Shown here one piece after another: positions 7,812 to 17,824 of a DNA stretch of 64,000 bases; positions within the stretch are counted from its first letter, which is position 1; each line of letters starts with the position of its first letter. Where the stretch lies: positions 1,984,001 to 2,048,000 of the forward strand of contig NZ_CP046072.1 of NCBI RefSeq assembly GCF_017357825.1, read 5' to 3'. The notes beneath the pieces are model-generated. The model searched no databases, had not been told where the DNA came from, and saw only the letters and a list, made by a program, of their open reading frames with translations. Source of the stretch: Sulfurimonas aquatica (GTDB lineage Bacteria > Campylobacterota > Campylobacteria > Campylobacterales > Sulfurimonadaceae). Both the position numbers and the translations under genes were made by a program.

Positions 7812-10640
7812 TTATGCGCTATAAACTTTTACAGCACATTTTTTAAAGTCGGTCTGTTTTGACATTGGACATGTCGCATCTAGACACACTTTGTTGATAA
7901 ATACATTTTCATCAAACCATGGAACAAACACTAGTCCACGAGCTGGTCTGTTACGCCCACGTGTTTCAACGCGAGCTTTTACTTTACCACGACGTGATTC
8001 AACCCAACAAAGTTCACCCTGTTTGAGGCCTTTTTCTTTAGCATACTGAGGGTGAATATAACAGAGCGCTTCTGGAACTGCACGATAGAGCTCAGGTACA
8101 CGCATAGTCATAGTTCCAGAGTGCCAGTGCTCAAGTACACGACCTGTACTTAACCAAGTGTCATACTCTTTATCTGGAATTTCAGGTGCATCCATATATG
8201 GACGAGCAAATATTTTTGCTTTGTTTGTTAATGGCATTTTCTTAGAATCGTTGTCTTTACCTTCAAGTGTTCCTGATTGTAATGCTTTTGCTATTGTTCC
8301 GTAGAATGCAAATGGATTTCCACTTTTCATAGTCTGTGCAGCTGCATACGGATCGTATTTAGCATTAAAACGCCACTGTGTCTCTTTACCATCAACAACC
8401 GGCCATTTAAGCCCACGAACTTTATGGTAAACGTCAAATGGCGCCAAATCATGCCCATGACCACGACCAAACGCAGCGTACTCTTCAAATAGATACTTGT
8501 GAACATGGAAACCATATCCTTTAAACACTTTACCATCTGAGCCTACAACGTTACGAGCATCACCATACCCCTCTGAGTTATCATAACCTCTTTGAATAGG
8601 ATCATCTTGGTCAAGTTTATATGAACGTGCGTCTTTGTTGTTAAAGAGAATGTCAAACATAGTTGTATCTCCGCTATAACCCATATCTCTAGCTTCCGCT
8701 CTTACATCGGCTAGCATAGTTTTTCTTGGTCCAGATGGTGCATACGCTCCCCATAAATCATCAACACTAAAGCGTTTTGCAAACTCCATCCACTGCCAAG
8801 TATCACTCATAGCATCCCCAACAGGTATGACTTGTTGTCTCCAGTGTTGCGTGCGGCGTTCTGCGTTTCCATACGCTCCCCACTTCTCATATATCATTGC
8901 CGATGGTAAGATAAGGTCTGAGACTTTTGCCGAGATACCAGGGTAACCATCTGATGTTACGATGAAGTTATCCATCTCTCGCGCTGCTTTAATCCAGTGA
9001 GTTGCACTTGCTGAATCTTGATAAGGATTACATACATTTACCCATGCAAACTTCACAAGTCCATCTTCAATATCACGGTGAATCTGCATTATATCCTGCG
9101 TGCCAACACCATTAAGAGTTCCTGCTGGTACTTTCCATTTTTCTTCAACTATCGCTCTATGCTTAGAATTATTAACCATCATATCGGCAGGAAGACGGTG
9201 TGTAAACGTACCAACTTCACGAGCCGTACCACAAGCTGAAGGTTGGCCAGTTAGTGAAAACGCGCCTGAACCTGGTTTTGCTTGCTTGTTAAGTAAAAAG
9301 TGAACATTATATGCAAGTGTATTATCCCATGTACCACGAGTATGTTGGTTCATACCCATAGTCCAAAAAGATACTACTTTACGACCTTTTTCTATATAAA
9401 GTTTTGCTAAAGCACGCAGTTTTTTCTTGAAGTCTTTCATAGGCTCATCTGGATCACCCTTACACAATTTAGCTGTATAGCTTAGTGTATATGGCTCAAG
9501 TGAACGTTTATACTCCTCAAATGAGATTTCCCAGTGACCGAGTGTTCCACCATTGTTTACCATAGTGTCGCCCTCTTTATAACCAAATGGCTCTAATGCT
9601 GGACCCTCTTCTGCTGAGACAACTTTTGACATCTCTTTAGAGATAGTTTGCATCTCGAGGTCTGTATACTTACCCTCTTTTATAGACTTGTCATTTGAGT
9701 TTCTCAAACCATAACCAAGATTTACAGGACCTGCTGCAAATATAATATGCTTACGGATAAACTCCCACTCAATTGCTTCAGGATTTTCATAGACAATCTC
9801 TCTAGCTATATAGTTCCAAAGTGCAGTATCTGTATTTGGAGTAAAAATAATCTCTATATCTGCTAAATCCGAAGTACGATGTGTATATGTCTGAATAGAT
9901 ACAACTTTAACACGGTCAGGATCTGAAAGTTTTCTATCAGTTACACGAGACCAAAGTATAGGGTGCATCTCTGCCATGTTTGAGCCCCAAGACACAACAG
10001 TATCTGTAAGTTCAATATCATCATAACAACCAGATGGCTCATCAATACCAAATGTTTGATAAAAACCAACAACAGCAGAAGCCATACAGTGACGAGCATT
10101 TGGATCTATCGCATTAGAACGAAACCCACCCTTCATCATCTTCTGAGCAGCATAACCTTCCATCACTGTGTACTGACCAGATGCAAATACTGCAACTGAC
10201 TCAGGTCCGCCATGTTTTAGTGCTTTTTTAGCATGTACTTCCATCTCATCAAAGGCTCTTTTCCAAGAGACTGGAGCAAATTTACCATGCTTATTAAATT
10301 TACCATCTTTATCAACACGAAGGAGTGGTTGCTTTAATCTATCTGCACCATACATAATCTTTGCGTTAAAATAACCTTTGATACAGTTAAGTCCACGATT
10401 AACTGGTGCAGCAGGGTCTCCCTTAACTGCAACAATCTTTCTATCAACTCCTTCACCACTTGTAGCCATCATGATTCCACAACCAGTACCACAAAAACGA
10501 CAGGCTGCCTTATCCCACCTCCAATTACTTTCAGCTTTTAAAGCTGAAGCTTCTAATTCTGCAGGAACATTCATACCAATCGCAGCAGCTGCAGATGCAG
10601 CAGCTGAACTTTTAAGAAACTCTCTTCTTGATAGTGACAT
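7812..10640 (-). CDS. napA: NapA, periplasmic nitrate reductase catalytic subunit
   Basis: NapA reduces nitrate to nitrite in the periplasm with a bis-MGD molybdenum centre. The 942-residue product begins with a Tat signal ([18 protein letters not shown]), then the 4Fe-4S motif [11 protein letters not shown] with its fourth Cys in NCIKGY. The molybdenum-ligating Cys is in [13 protein letters not shown]. The start at 10640 has an AGGAG ribosome site; an in-frame ATG 39 bases upstream would put extra residues before the Tat motif. The protein is about 100 residues longer than the enterobacterial enzyme, as is usual in this phylum, with an insertion around residues 330-390. It is first in the nap operon and divergent from a porin gene. 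Confidence 0.96.
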   Translation of the reverse strand: MSLSRREFLKSSAAASAAAAIGMNVPAELEASALKAESNWRWDKAACRFCGTGCGIMMATSGEGVDRKIVAVKGDPAAPVNRGLNCIKGYFNAKIMYGADRLKQPLLRVDKDGKFNKHGKFAPVSWKRAFDEMEVHAKKALKHGGPESVAVFASGQYTVMEGYAAQKMMKGGFRSNAIDPNARHCMASAVVGFYQTFGIDEPSGCYDDIELTDTVVSWGSNMAEMHPILWSRVTDRKLSDPDRVKVVSIQTYTHRTSDLADIEIIFTPNTDTALWNYIAREIVYENPEAIEWEFIRKHIIFAAGPVNLGYGLRNSNDKSIKEGKYTDLEMQTISKEMSKVVSAEEGPALEPFGYKEGDTMVNNGGTLGHWEISFEEYKRSLEPYTLSYTAKLCKGDPDEPMKDFKKKLRALAKLYIEKGRKVVSFWTMGMNQHTRGTWDNTLAYNVHFLLNKQAKPGSGAFSLTGQPSACGTAREVGTFTHRLPADMMVNNSKHRAIVEEKWKVPAGTLNGVGTQDIMQIHRDIEDGLVKFAWVNVCNPYQDSASATHWIKAAREMDNFIVTSDGYPGISAKVSDLILPSAMIYEKWGAYGNAERRTQHWRQQVIPVGDAMSDTWQWMEFAKRFSVDDLWGAYAPSGPRKTMLADVRAEARDMGYSGDTTMFDILFNNKDARSYKLDQDDPIQRGYDNSEGYGDARNVVGSDGKVFKGYGFHVHKYLFEEYAAFGRGHGHDLAPFDVYHKVRGLKWPVVDGKETQWRFNAKYDPYAAAQTMKSGNPFAFYGTIAKALQSGTLEGKDNDSKKMPLTNKAKIFARPYMDAPEIPDKEYDTWLSTGRVLEHWHSGTMTMRVPELYRAVPEALCYIHPQYAKEKGLKQGELCWVESRRGKVKARVETRGRNRPARGLVFVPWFDENVFINKVCLDATCPMSKQTDFKKCAVKVYSA

Positions 10641-10669
10641 ATTAACTCCTCTTATCTTTGTTATGAGAT

Positions 10670-10675
10670 ATTGTA
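10670..10675 (-). promoter_or_regulatory. Possible -10 element of the nap operon
   Basis: On the minus strand TACAAT lies 30 bases before the napA start. No convincing -35 is present, as is common for sigma-70 promoters in this phylum, where an AT-rich periodic stretch often replaces it; here that stretch is very T/A rich. The 154-bp napA-porin gap must hold promoters for both directions, and no clear FNR/CRP-type palindrome is visible. Confidence 0.3.
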
Positions 10676-10794
10676 TCACTTTTTTATAATTTTTTATTAT
10701 TTTTCTTAAAAAAATAGATAATTTATATTTTAAGGAAAAACTAAGTATTTAAGCTAGATAATAGCTCAGTCATATGTTTAACAAAAGGAACAAA

Positions 10795-12012
10795 ATGAAA
10801 AAAATAATCATCTCAACAGTTGCTCTAAGTGCAATTATAGGTTCATTTAGCACTATCAGTGCAAATGAAGGTCTAAACATATTTAGTGATACAAAGTTTA
10901 GCGGTGAAATACGTCCGCGTTATGAATTTGCAGATAAAGAGGGTGGAACTGAGGCGGCAAATGCTTTTACAGCACGTACTCGCTTAAGAGTTCAATCTAA
11001 GTTATTAGACATGGATGGACTTTCAGCTACAGTAGCAGTTTCTACTGTAAATAACTTTGGCTCAACTGACTATTCGCCAGCAAGTCCAAAGTACGATCTT
11101 ATATTAGATCCTCAAAAAGCTATGCTCTCTGAAGCTATGATTAACTATAAAATCGGAGCTACTACAATAGCAGCAGGTAGATCACACTTAAATCTTGACG
11201 ACCAGCGTTTTATAGGTACGGTTGGGTGGAGACAACTTGAGCGTTCTTATGATACTATCAATGTTATAAGTAAGCCCGTAGATGGGCTCACTCTAATTGG
11301 TGCCTATGTGTATGGTTATGAAGGTGTAGATGCAAATCCTACTACAGAGACAAACTCGGCAGTACTTAATGCAAAGTATATTGTTAATGACAATTTAACG
11401 GTTACAGGTTTTGGATATTTACTAGCAGATATTCATGACACTTATGGTCTTAGAGCTACGGGTAAAGTTAATGTAGATAATATAAAACTAGATTATGCGG
11501 CTTCTTATGCTATGCAAAGTAAGGCATCTCTTAACGCAACTGATACAGTAAATGTGGATATAGATGCATCATACATAGACTTAGCTCTTGGTGCGAATAT
11601 GAGTGGCTTACTTTTAGGTGTAGAGTATGAATCTCTTGGTCAAGCAAATGGCTCGAGTGCAAAAGGTTTTACAACTCCTCTAGCTACTCTGCATAAATTT
11701 CAAGGTTTTGCAGATGAGTTTCTAGGTCAAACACGTGATTCAAACACTGCGGGTATCATAGATATAAGTCTAAAAGCTGGTTATACTGCAAAAGGTTTTG
11801 GAAAAGCTTTAGTTTTCTATCATAACTTTTCTTCAGATGATGGTTCACTTGATTTAGGTTCAGAGATAGATGCTCTTTATGTAAATGCTCTTCCTGGCGT
11901 TAAAGGCGTAAGTGCTCTTCTTAAAGCTGCTTACTATACAGCAGGTGAAGCTACTTCAGGTCATACAGCTAACAATACAAAATTTTGGGCTCAACTAGAT
12001 TATAAATTTTAG
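10795..12012 (+). CDS. Outer-membrane porin-like protein (copy 1, beside nap)
   Basis: The start at 10795 has AAGGA upstream and gives a signal peptide (MKKIIISTVALSAIIGSFSTISA). The 405 residues are rich in alternating beta strands and end LDYKF, the terminal Phe typical of outer-membrane barrels. Blocks shared with the second copy at 18710 include NIFSD, GEIRPR, RFIGTVGWRQLERSYDT, LGSEID and WAQLDYKF. The pattern resembles alginate-export/OprD-like porins annotated in Sulfurimonas. The substrate is unknown; its position divergent from napA suggests nitrate or nitrite passage, which is inference. Confidence 0.8.
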   Translation: MKKIIISTVALSAIIGSFSTISANEGLNIFSDTKFSGEIRPRYEFADKEGGTEAANAFTARTRLRVQSKLLDMDGLSATVAVSTVNNFGSTDYSPASPKYDLILDPQKAMLSEAMINYKIGATTIAAGRSHLNLDDQRFIGTVGWRQLERSYDTINVISKPVDGLTLIGAYVYGYEGVDANPTTETNSAVLNAKYIVNDNLTVTGFGYLLADIHDTYGLRATGKVNVDNIKLDYAASYAMQSKASLNATDTVNVDIDASYIDLALGANMSGLLLGVEYESLGQANGSSAKGFTTPLATLHKFQGFADEFLGQTRDSNTAGIIDISLKAGYTAKGFGKALVFYHNFSSDDGSLDLGSEIDALYVNALPGVKGVSALLKAAYYTAGEATSGHTANNTKFWAQLDYKF

Positions 12013-12033
12013 TCCTAAATAATTTTTAATAAA

Positions 12034-12063
12034 ATAAGTAAAGAGAATTTTCTCTTTACTTAT
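12034..12063. terminator. Bidirectional hairpin terminator between convergent genes
   Basis: ATAAGTAAAGAGAA and TTCTCTTTACTTAT form a perfect 14-bp inverted repeat separated by two bases. It sits between the porin stop and the end of the convergent EAL gene, with T runs nearby on both strands. Confidence 0.8.
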
Positions 12064-12072
12064 CACAACTTT

Positions 12073-13257
12073 TTAGTTTAGTATATCAAAACATACTATA
12101 TAATTATTTCCATTACTTAACACTTTTGACGAGTAAGTTCTGCACATATTTCCACTTGCTTTTGAGATATACTTTGCGCTTAAAAAATCACCCCTACTAG
12201 ACTCTTTAGCTATATAGTAGTACTCCCTTAAACTATGGTCATGTCCATCTTTTGAAGGTGTATAAAGATACTTCTCCTCTGCATGTATTACAGTCTCTCC
12301 AACCTGCACACCACTATATAAGTCAATAATATATACAGCTTCGAGTTTATCATTTTTAGCAAATACTTTGTGTACTTTAGAGAGGTCGTAATCTTTCTTT
12401 TCATTTAAAACGCTGAGTACTTCTTTTGTGAGAAGTTTTGTATTTTCAAGGAGTTGCTGTTTCTTTTTTATATGCTCTTTTACGCCATTTTTATACTTAT
12501 CGCCTATATACTCTACCGATTTACATATATCCTCCGCCATGGAGATATCTATATCTTTAGTTGGTCTTGCAAACCAGTACCCTTGAAAAACGTCAATATG
12601 TTTTCTCATACATGTCAAAACCTCATCGCCATTTTCCACGCCTTCAGCCAAAGTCATTGCGCCTATTTTATTACACATGTTTGAGATGGCCGTAAGTATT
12701 TCAGAGTTGATAAAATTATTGTGTATATTATATATGAGCGAGCGATCAATCTTAACTATATCGGGTTGAATATACTCTAGCCTATCAAAACTCGAGTAGC
12801 CGGCACCAAAATCATCCAAAGCTATAATGAAGCCATTTTTTTTATAATGATTTACAAATGATTTAAGAGCATGTGTATTTTTTATCTTCTCCTCTTTTAC
12901 TTCTATGACTATGTTTGAGGGAGAAATATTGTACTTGTATGCCATAGGCACAAAATCGTTACTCATCTCATTTTCTATAATATTAGATTCGAAATTTAAA
13001 AACAGAAGAACGCTCTTATCATCTCGATAGTAGGATTGAAATTTCGCTAACGCCAACTCTCTAACATAATCATCCAACTCGCAGGAGAGATTCTCTTTTT
13101 TAGCCTGTTCAAACAGATAATGAGGAGAGATACTCTCTCCATATCTATCATTTGCTCGCGTTAGCGCCTCATAACCAAATATTTTTTTATCTTTTATGGA
13201 TATTATTGGTTGTAAGTATATCTCTATATTTTTTTCATTTATTAAGTCATTTATCAT
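12073..13257 (-). CDS. EAL-domain c-di-GMP phosphodiesterase with C-terminal Cache/PDC-like domain
   Basis: Residues 1-235 form an EAL domain with catalytic residues in place: YLQPI, YEALTR, NFE, EVKEEK, DDFGAGYSS, KIDRS, EGVE and FQGYWF. A helical linker (about 245-290, KEHIKKKQQLLENTKLL) leads to a C-terminal sensory domain ending with REYYYIAKESSRGDFLSAKY and SKASGNMC, a pattern like single Cache/PDC domains. There is no membrane segment, so sensing is probably cytoplasmic. A very similar domain occurs in the membrane protein at 20092, on the other side of the nitrate genes. c-di-GMP hydrolysis is likely; the ligand is unknown. Confidence 0.88.
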   Translation of the reverse strand: MINDLINEKNIEIYLQPIISIKDKKIFGYEALTRANDRYGESISPHYLFEQAKKENLSCELDDYVRELALAKFQSYYRDDKSVLLFLNFESNIIENEMSNDFVPMAYKYNISPSNIVIEVKEEKIKNTHALKSFVNHYKKNGFIIALDDFGAGYSSFDRLEYIQPDIVKIDRSLIYNIHNNFINSEILTAISNMCNKIGAMTLAEGVENGDEVLTCMRKHIDVFQGYWFARPTKDIDISMAEDICKSVEYIGDKYKNGVKEHIKKKQQLLENTKLLTKEVLSVLNEKKDYDLSKVHKVFAKNDKLEAVYIIDLYSGVQVGETVIHAEEKYLYTPSKDGHDHSLREYYYIAKESSRGDFLSAKYISKASGNMCRTYSSKVLSNGNNYIVCFDILN

Positions 13258-13303
13258 ACTCTAATTATCCCATATCGTTAATTATTTTTCACCATAAATA
13301 TGT

Positions 13304-15301
13304 TCAATTTTTATACAACTCATACACTTTGTCTATATATACTGCACTATGGTTATAATCGGGCTGTAGGGACTCTCTATCAAGAAGATCGTTTGTAAGG
13401 TAGTTTATCTCTCTATTACTTATTGGGATAAATATCATTTTCTCACGGATGTCGCTTGTAATTTGTAGCTTTGTTTTAAGAGAGCCCCTTTTTGAACTCA
13501 CAACCACATCATCACCACTTTTAAGCCCAAGAGCCTGTGCGTCTAGAGGATTCATCTCACAAAAATTCAACTCCTTATGTTTTAAAAGCGTTGTAGGTAG
13601 ATTTGTTTTAGTTCCACTATGCCATTGATCTCTAGTTCTACCTGTAAGAAGTATAAATGGATATTTAAGAGAAGTTTTTTCACTTAGTAATCTATTTTCT
13701 ACAAAATGAAGATTTCCTTTTTTATCTGGCGTTAAAAAATTATCTATCTTCTCTCCCCAAACATAGGGTATCATAGATAACTCATCATAGTTTGCTTCAG
13801 CGATATCCATGTAAGAGTTTAGTTTGGTCATCTCTTGGTACTCAGTGAAAATTTCTTTAGAGTTTTTAAAATTAAAGAACTCTTTAAAGCCTAATTTTTG
13901 AGCTATTAGCTGGAAAATCTCCCAGTCATGTTTTGCGTCTATCGAGTGTCGTGTTAGCTTCACTTGCTTTGTGATGGTTCTATCTAGATTTGTTTGCGTT
14001 CCCTCTTTTTCTCCCCAAGGTGTTGCCGGTAATTTCATATGAGCAAACTTTGACGTTTCTGAGTTCTCATATGCGTTTATCTCTACTACAAACGGTATCT
14101 CGCTTATAAGTCTCTCCACTCTATTTCTATTTGGCAGATGATAAACTGGATCGGTATGACATATTATTAAAACATCGAGTTTTGCGTCTAGCATCTGGGT
14201 TGCACTCACTCCCTCTTTTTTGGAGATTTTATTTGTCTTCCAAAAAGAAGATACAGCTTTAATGCTTCTCTCATCAAATCCTAGCCCAACGCCAAGCATA
14301 TTGCTAAAGCTTCCAACTTCTCTTCCTCCCATGGCGTTTGGCTGACCTGTGAGACTAAAGGGACCATTTCCCTCTTTAAAGATTCTTCCCGTCAATAGGT
14401 GAGTATTTATGATCGCTAAGTTTTTATCCACTCCTTGAACGGATTGATTGACTCCCATAGTCCATGCCGTAATGATATTTTTACTTCTTTTATAAAGATC
14501 AAAAAACTCTTCGAACTCGGTGCTACTTAAACCTGTACGTTTAAGCATTTTAGTAAGGGCTGCGCGTTTAAACTTATTTTTTAAAAGCTCGAAGTTATTT
14601 ATATGGTTTTTTACAAACTCCTTATCATACAACTCTTCGTCAATCAATCTCTTAGATATTAAATTAAACAAGTCTATGTCACTCCCCGCTTTTATGGGGA
14701 GATAAACGTCAGCGGATTTTGCAGTATCGGTATAACGCGGGTCTATTACCACCACTTTTAATCCCTCTTTTTTAGCCTTTTTTATCTGATTATGAAAGAC
14801 TACGTGGGCTTCATCTGTATTTGCTCCTACTAAAATTAACAAGTCTGACTTGAAGATATCATTCATTCTCACAGGTACATAATCTGCACCAAGTGATTTT
14901 TTATAAGCCACAACGCTGCTTGACATACAGGTTCTGCTATTTGTATCTACGTTGTTTGTTCCTATAAAACCTTTTGCAAGTTTGTTCGCTACATAATAAT
15001 CCTCTGTTAATAGTTGTCCAGAGAGATAAAATCCAACCTTTTTCTTTGGAGCTTCATTTATCTTTTGAGCGATAATCTCTATAGACTTCTCCCAACTCTC
15101 TATCCTATACTCCTCTTTTATGCTTTTTCTATAATGAGGACGCAGTAATCTTGTACTCGTTTGTATACTGATGAGTTCCGAAGCGCCCTTAGAACATACG
15201 CTCCCCTCATTAGTCGGATAAGTTATATTTCCTATAAGCGACTCTGCACTGTACTCCAAACCACATCCAACGCCACAATACCCACATACAGACCGAATCA
15301 T
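13304..15301 (-). CDS. nasA: Assimilatory nitrate reductase catalytic subunit (NasA/NarB type)
   Basis: A cytoplasmic molybdopterin oxidoreductase of 665 residues with no Tat signal. The N-terminal 4Fe-4S motif is CGYCGVGCGLEY with the fourth Cys in VCSKG; the molybdenum Cys is in SRTCMSSSVVAY. The C-terminal molydopterin-binding domain carries TGRTRDQWHSGTKT. It lacks the BFD-type 2Fe-2S extension of longer NasA proteins, so it resembles cyanobacterial NarB, which is ferredoxin dependent. I chose the ATG at 15301, eight bases after GGAG, over a GTG at 15310. Divergent nitrate-transport genes support an assimilatory role. No nitrite reductase gene lies in the window. Confidence 0.88.
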   Translation of the reverse strand: MIRSVCGYCGVGCGLEYSAESLIGNITYPTNEGSVCSKGASELISIQTSTRLLRPHYRKSIKEEYRIESWEKSIEIIAQKINEAPKKKVGFYLSGQLLTEDYYVANKLAKGFIGTNNVDTNSRTCMSSSVVAYKKSLGADYVPVRMNDIFKSDLLILVGANTDEAHVVFHNQIKKAKKEGLKVVVIDPRYTDTAKSADVYLPIKAGSDIDLFNLISKRLIDEELYDKEFVKNHINNFELLKNKFKRAALTKMLKRTGLSSTEFEEFFDLYKRSKNIITAWTMGVNQSVQGVDKNLAIINTHLLTGRIFKEGNGPFSLTGQPNAMGGREVGSFSNMLGVGLGFDERSIKAVSSFWKTNKISKKEGVSATQMLDAKLDVLIICHTDPVYHLPNRNRVERLISEIPFVVEINAYENSETSKFAHMKLPATPWGEKEGTQTNLDRTITKQVKLTRHSIDAKHDWEIFQLIAQKLGFKEFFNFKNSKEIFTEYQEMTKLNSYMDIAEANYDELSMIPYVWGEKIDNFLTPDKKGNLHFVENRLLSEKTSLKYPFILLTGRTRDQWHSGTKTNLPTTLLKHKELNFCEMNPLDAQALGLKSGDDVVVSSKRGSLKTKLQITSDIREKMIFIPISNREINYLTNDLLDRESLQPDYNHSAVYIDKVYELYKN

Positions 15302-15363
15302 TTCCCACACTCCAAAATTTATTTATGCCGTATTATAATATTCATTTAATGTAAAATTAAGAT

Positions 15364-15413
15364 TTAACTGTATAAATTTTAAACATTAGTGAGTATATAT
15401 ACTATACAGTTAA
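15364..15413. promoter_or_regulatory. Perfect 11-bp inverted repeat between nasA and nrtA
   Basis: TTAACTGTATA (15364-15374) and TATACAGTTAA (15403-15413) are exact reverse complements, 28 bases apart, in the 164-bp region between the divergent nasA and nrtA genes. A TTGATA just after the right arm could be the nrtA -35. The arrangement suits a regulator binding both arms to control both directions; the regulator is not identified. Confidence 0.55.
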
Positions 15414-15465
15414 TTGATACAATTCCCCTCAGATATATTTAAAAATGTAAAATTAAGGATTACAG

Positions 15466-16845
15466 ATGATAAAAAGATTTATAGGTATCGGTTTAGGTTT
15501 ATCACTAGTTGCTACGTCATTGATGGCTGAGATAGAAAAGAAAGATTTAACGATTGGTTTTATTGCGCTTACTGACTGTGCACCTATCGTTATAGCTAAA
15601 GAGAAAGGTTTTTTTAAAAAGAATGGTCTTAACGTTCACGTAGTAAAAGAGGGAGGTGGATGGCCAGGGATTCAACAAAAAGTTATCTCTGGTGAGTATG
15701 ACTTCTCTCATGCGTTAGCGGGTATGCCAATAGCGGCAACTCTAGGTATAAATGGAAATGCGAACTTACAAGCTGTTTTATCACTTGACTTTAATGGTAA
15801 TGGAATCACGTTTGGAAATAAAATCATTAAAAAGATGAAAGCCTATGGTATGGACGAGACAAAGCGCCCTTTAACGTCAGAAGCTCTTAAAAAATATATA
15901 GACGCAAAGCATAAAAAAGAGGGAACTAACTACCAGCCACTCTCATTTGGTATGGTTCACCCAGTTTCAACTCACAACTACGAGCTGCGTTATTGGATGG
16001 CTTCTTCTGGAATCGTTCCTGATCGTGACACGACTATCAAACCATTCCCACCACCGACTATGCCATCTAACCTCATCGCAGGAAATATCGAGGGTTACTG
16101 TGTTGGAGAGCCATGGAATGAGCGTATAGTTTTAAAGAAAAAAGGCTCAACTCTAGTAACAAACTACGATATCTGGAACAATAACCCAGAAAAAGTACTT
16201 CAAACAAGAGCTGACTTTATAGAGAAAAATCCTGAAACTACTAAGGCGGTTATGAAGTCAATTCTTCAAGCGCAAATCTGGCTTGATACGTCATGGGAAA
16301 ACCGTAAAGAAGCGGCAAAAATCATGAGTAAACCAAACTATGTTAAAGCGCCAGTTAGCGTTTTAGAAAAATCTATGACAGGAACTTTTCAGTACCTAAA
16401 AGGTCAAGATTCAGAGCCAAACCCAATGTTTAACGTATTTGCTAACTACTATGCGGCTTATCCTTACTACTCACACGGTATGTGGTTTATAACGCAGATG
16501 TACAGATGGGGACAGATCGATAAAGCTGTTGATATGAAAAAAGTTATTGAGTCTGTATACAGACCTGACCTATTTGCTGAAGTAGCTGCAGAAGTTGGTT
16601 ACACACTTCCTCCAAGTGCTTGGAAAAAAGATGGCGTAGATAAATACAACATGTTTATGGATGGAAAAGTTTGGGATCCAAACAAAGCGGTTGAGTATAT
16701 CTTCTCTACAGGTATTGATGAGTCAAAAGTATCTAAAGAAGATCTTCTTAAAGCAAACAAATGGACAGTTAAAACTGAACAGCCCAACTATGTATGTCCT
16801 TATGGACCTGCTGGTTGTGCAGATCCAAAGTATGTAACAAAATAA
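15466..16845 (+). CDS. nrtA: NrtA-type nitrate/nitrite ABC transporter substrate-binding protein
   Basis: A 459-residue exported protein with signal peptide MIKRFIGIGLGLSLVATSLMA. The mature N-terminus LTIGFIALTDCAPIVIAKEKGFF matches the NrtA/CmpA class. Further family marks are PGIQQKVISGEYDFSHALAG, FPPPTMPSNLIAGNIEGYC and VGEPWNERIVLKKKG. It would capture nitrate or nitrite in the periplasm and deliver it to NrtB. No lipobox is seen, so tethering is unclear. It is separated from nrtB by a 163-bp structured leader, which could let the binding protein be made in excess. Cyanate or bicarbonate specificity (CynA/CmpA) cannot be fully excluded, but the neighbouring nasA argues for nitrate. Confidence 0.88.
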   Translation: MIKRFIGIGLGLSLVATSLMAEIEKKDLTIGFIALTDCAPIVIAKEKGFFKKNGLNVHVVKEGGGWPGIQQKVISGEYDFSHALAGMPIAATLGINGNANLQAVLSLDFNGNGITFGNKIIKKMKAYGMDETKRPLTSEALKKYIDAKHKKEGTNYQPLSFGMVHPVSTHNYELRYWMASSGIVPDRDTTIKPFPPPTMPSNLIAGNIEGYCVGEPWNERIVLKKKGSTLVTNYDIWNNNPEKVLQTRADFIEKNPETTKAVMKSILQAQIWLDTSWENRKEAAKIMSKPNYVKAPVSVLEKSMTGTFQYLKGQDSEPNPMFNVFANYYAAYPYYSHGMWFITQMYRWGQIDKAVDMKKVIESVYRPDLFAEVAAEVGYTLPPSAWKKDGVDKYNMFMDGKVWDPNKAVEYIFSTGIDESKVSKEDLLKANKWTVKTEQPNYVCPYGPAGCADPKYVTK

Positions 16846-16886
16846 TTTTTCGACAAATAGATAGAGGCTTTTGCCTTTGTCTACTT

Positions 16887-16998
16887 AACTTATAGATATA
16901 AGTACCTAGTAGCCATTTAAAAGATCTTCCTTCTTTAATATGACTCCTCAATGCTAGGTACTTCTATGTGTAAGTTATAGACTTATATCAGAAGGAAG
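16887..16998 (+). promoter_or_regulatory. Structured leader before nrtB with possible ribosome-site pseudoknot
   Basis: Two 22-23-nt arms at 16887-16909 and 16954-16975 are imperfect reverse complements (core AAGTACCTAG / CTAGGTACTT). The enclosed loop contains CTTCCTTCT (16926-16934), an exact complement of AGAAGGAAG (16990-16998), which is the nrtB ribosome-binding region. Stem plus loop-to-SD pairing would form an H-type pseudoknot that hides the ribosome site. A further small hairpin (AGGCttttGCCT) lies at about 16864-16876. I recognise no known riboswitch class. Confidence 0.5.
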
Positions 16999-17008
16999 GA
17001 AGTTAAAA

Positions 17009-17824
17009 ATGAATAAAGAGTTAATAAAAAAAATACTATTGCCACTTATAGTTTTAGTGGTGATAATTCAAGTCTGGTCTGGAATCTCTACAATAGTAGA
17101 AGACTTTCCAACACCAAGTGATACATATGTAGCTGCGTTTGGTGGAGTGAATGCAGATGGAGATGAGATAGTTGGCGTTTTAACGGATCCGTTTTACATT
17201 GAAAATCAGGATGATAAAGGTCTATTTTGGCAGATTATCGAGTCTTTAAAAAGAGTGTTTGCTGGATTTACTCTTGCTATTTTAGTTGGCGTTCCTCTGG
17301 GTTTGCTTATTGGTATGAGTAAAAGCGCTCAGTATGCGTTTGATCCATTCATTCAAATATTTAAACCGGTCTCACCTTTAGCATGGTTACCTCTGTTACT
17401 ATTTATATTTCAAGATATAAATGTGACGGCAATTTCGACTATATTTATCACATCTATATGGCCTATTATCATCAATACTACTCTTGGTGTTAAGAGTGTA
17501 AGCGATGACTATATGAATGTTGCAAAAGTTCTAAGATTTACTCCAATGGAGAAAATCTTTCAGATTATACTGCCAGTTTCAGTTCCATATATCTTTACAG
17601 GGATGAGACTCTCGCTTGGTATTGCTTGGCTTGTAATCGTGGCAGCTGAGATGTTAACAGGTGGTATTGGTATTGGGTTTTGGATTTGGGATGAGTATAA
17701 CAATCTTAACTACCATAACATTATCATAGGTATCATAGTTGTAGGTCTCATAGGATACCTACTTGACCTTGTGATGGGAAAAATTGCAAACTATTTTGAT
17801 TACACAAAGAAAGGACGTTCATAA
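17009..17824 (+). CDS. nrtB: NrtB-type nitrate ABC transporter permease
   Basis: The 271-residue inner-membrane protein has about six hydrophobic segments and the binding-protein-dependent transport signature (EAA loop) around MNVAKVLRFTPMEKIFQIILP. The start is preceded by GAAGGAAGGAAG with 6-base spacing. It forms the channel through which substrate handed over by NrtA passes. A short soluble stretch after the first membrane helix (about residues 30-70) is normal for this family. Its stop shares one base with the start of the ATPase gene. Confidence 0.9.
   Translation: MNKELIKKILLPLIVLVVIIQVWSGISTIVEDFPTPSDTYVAAFGGVNADGDEIVGVLTDPFYIENQDDKGLFWQIIESLKRVFAGFTLAILVGVPLGLLIGMSKSAQYAFDPFIQIFKPVSPLAWLPLLLFIFQDINVTAISTIFITSIWPIIINTTLGVKSVSDDYMNVAKVLRFTPMEKIFQIILPVSVPYIFTGMRLSLGIAWLVIVAAEMLTGGIGIGFWIWDEYNNLNYHNIIIGIIVVGLIGYLLDLVMGKIANYFDYTKKGRS

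Noticed and set aside
10378-10689. 103-codon plus-strand frame antisense to the start of napA
   Set aside because: It is Ala/Pro-rich because of the antisense of the Tat region, has no ribosome site, and overlaps a certain gene.
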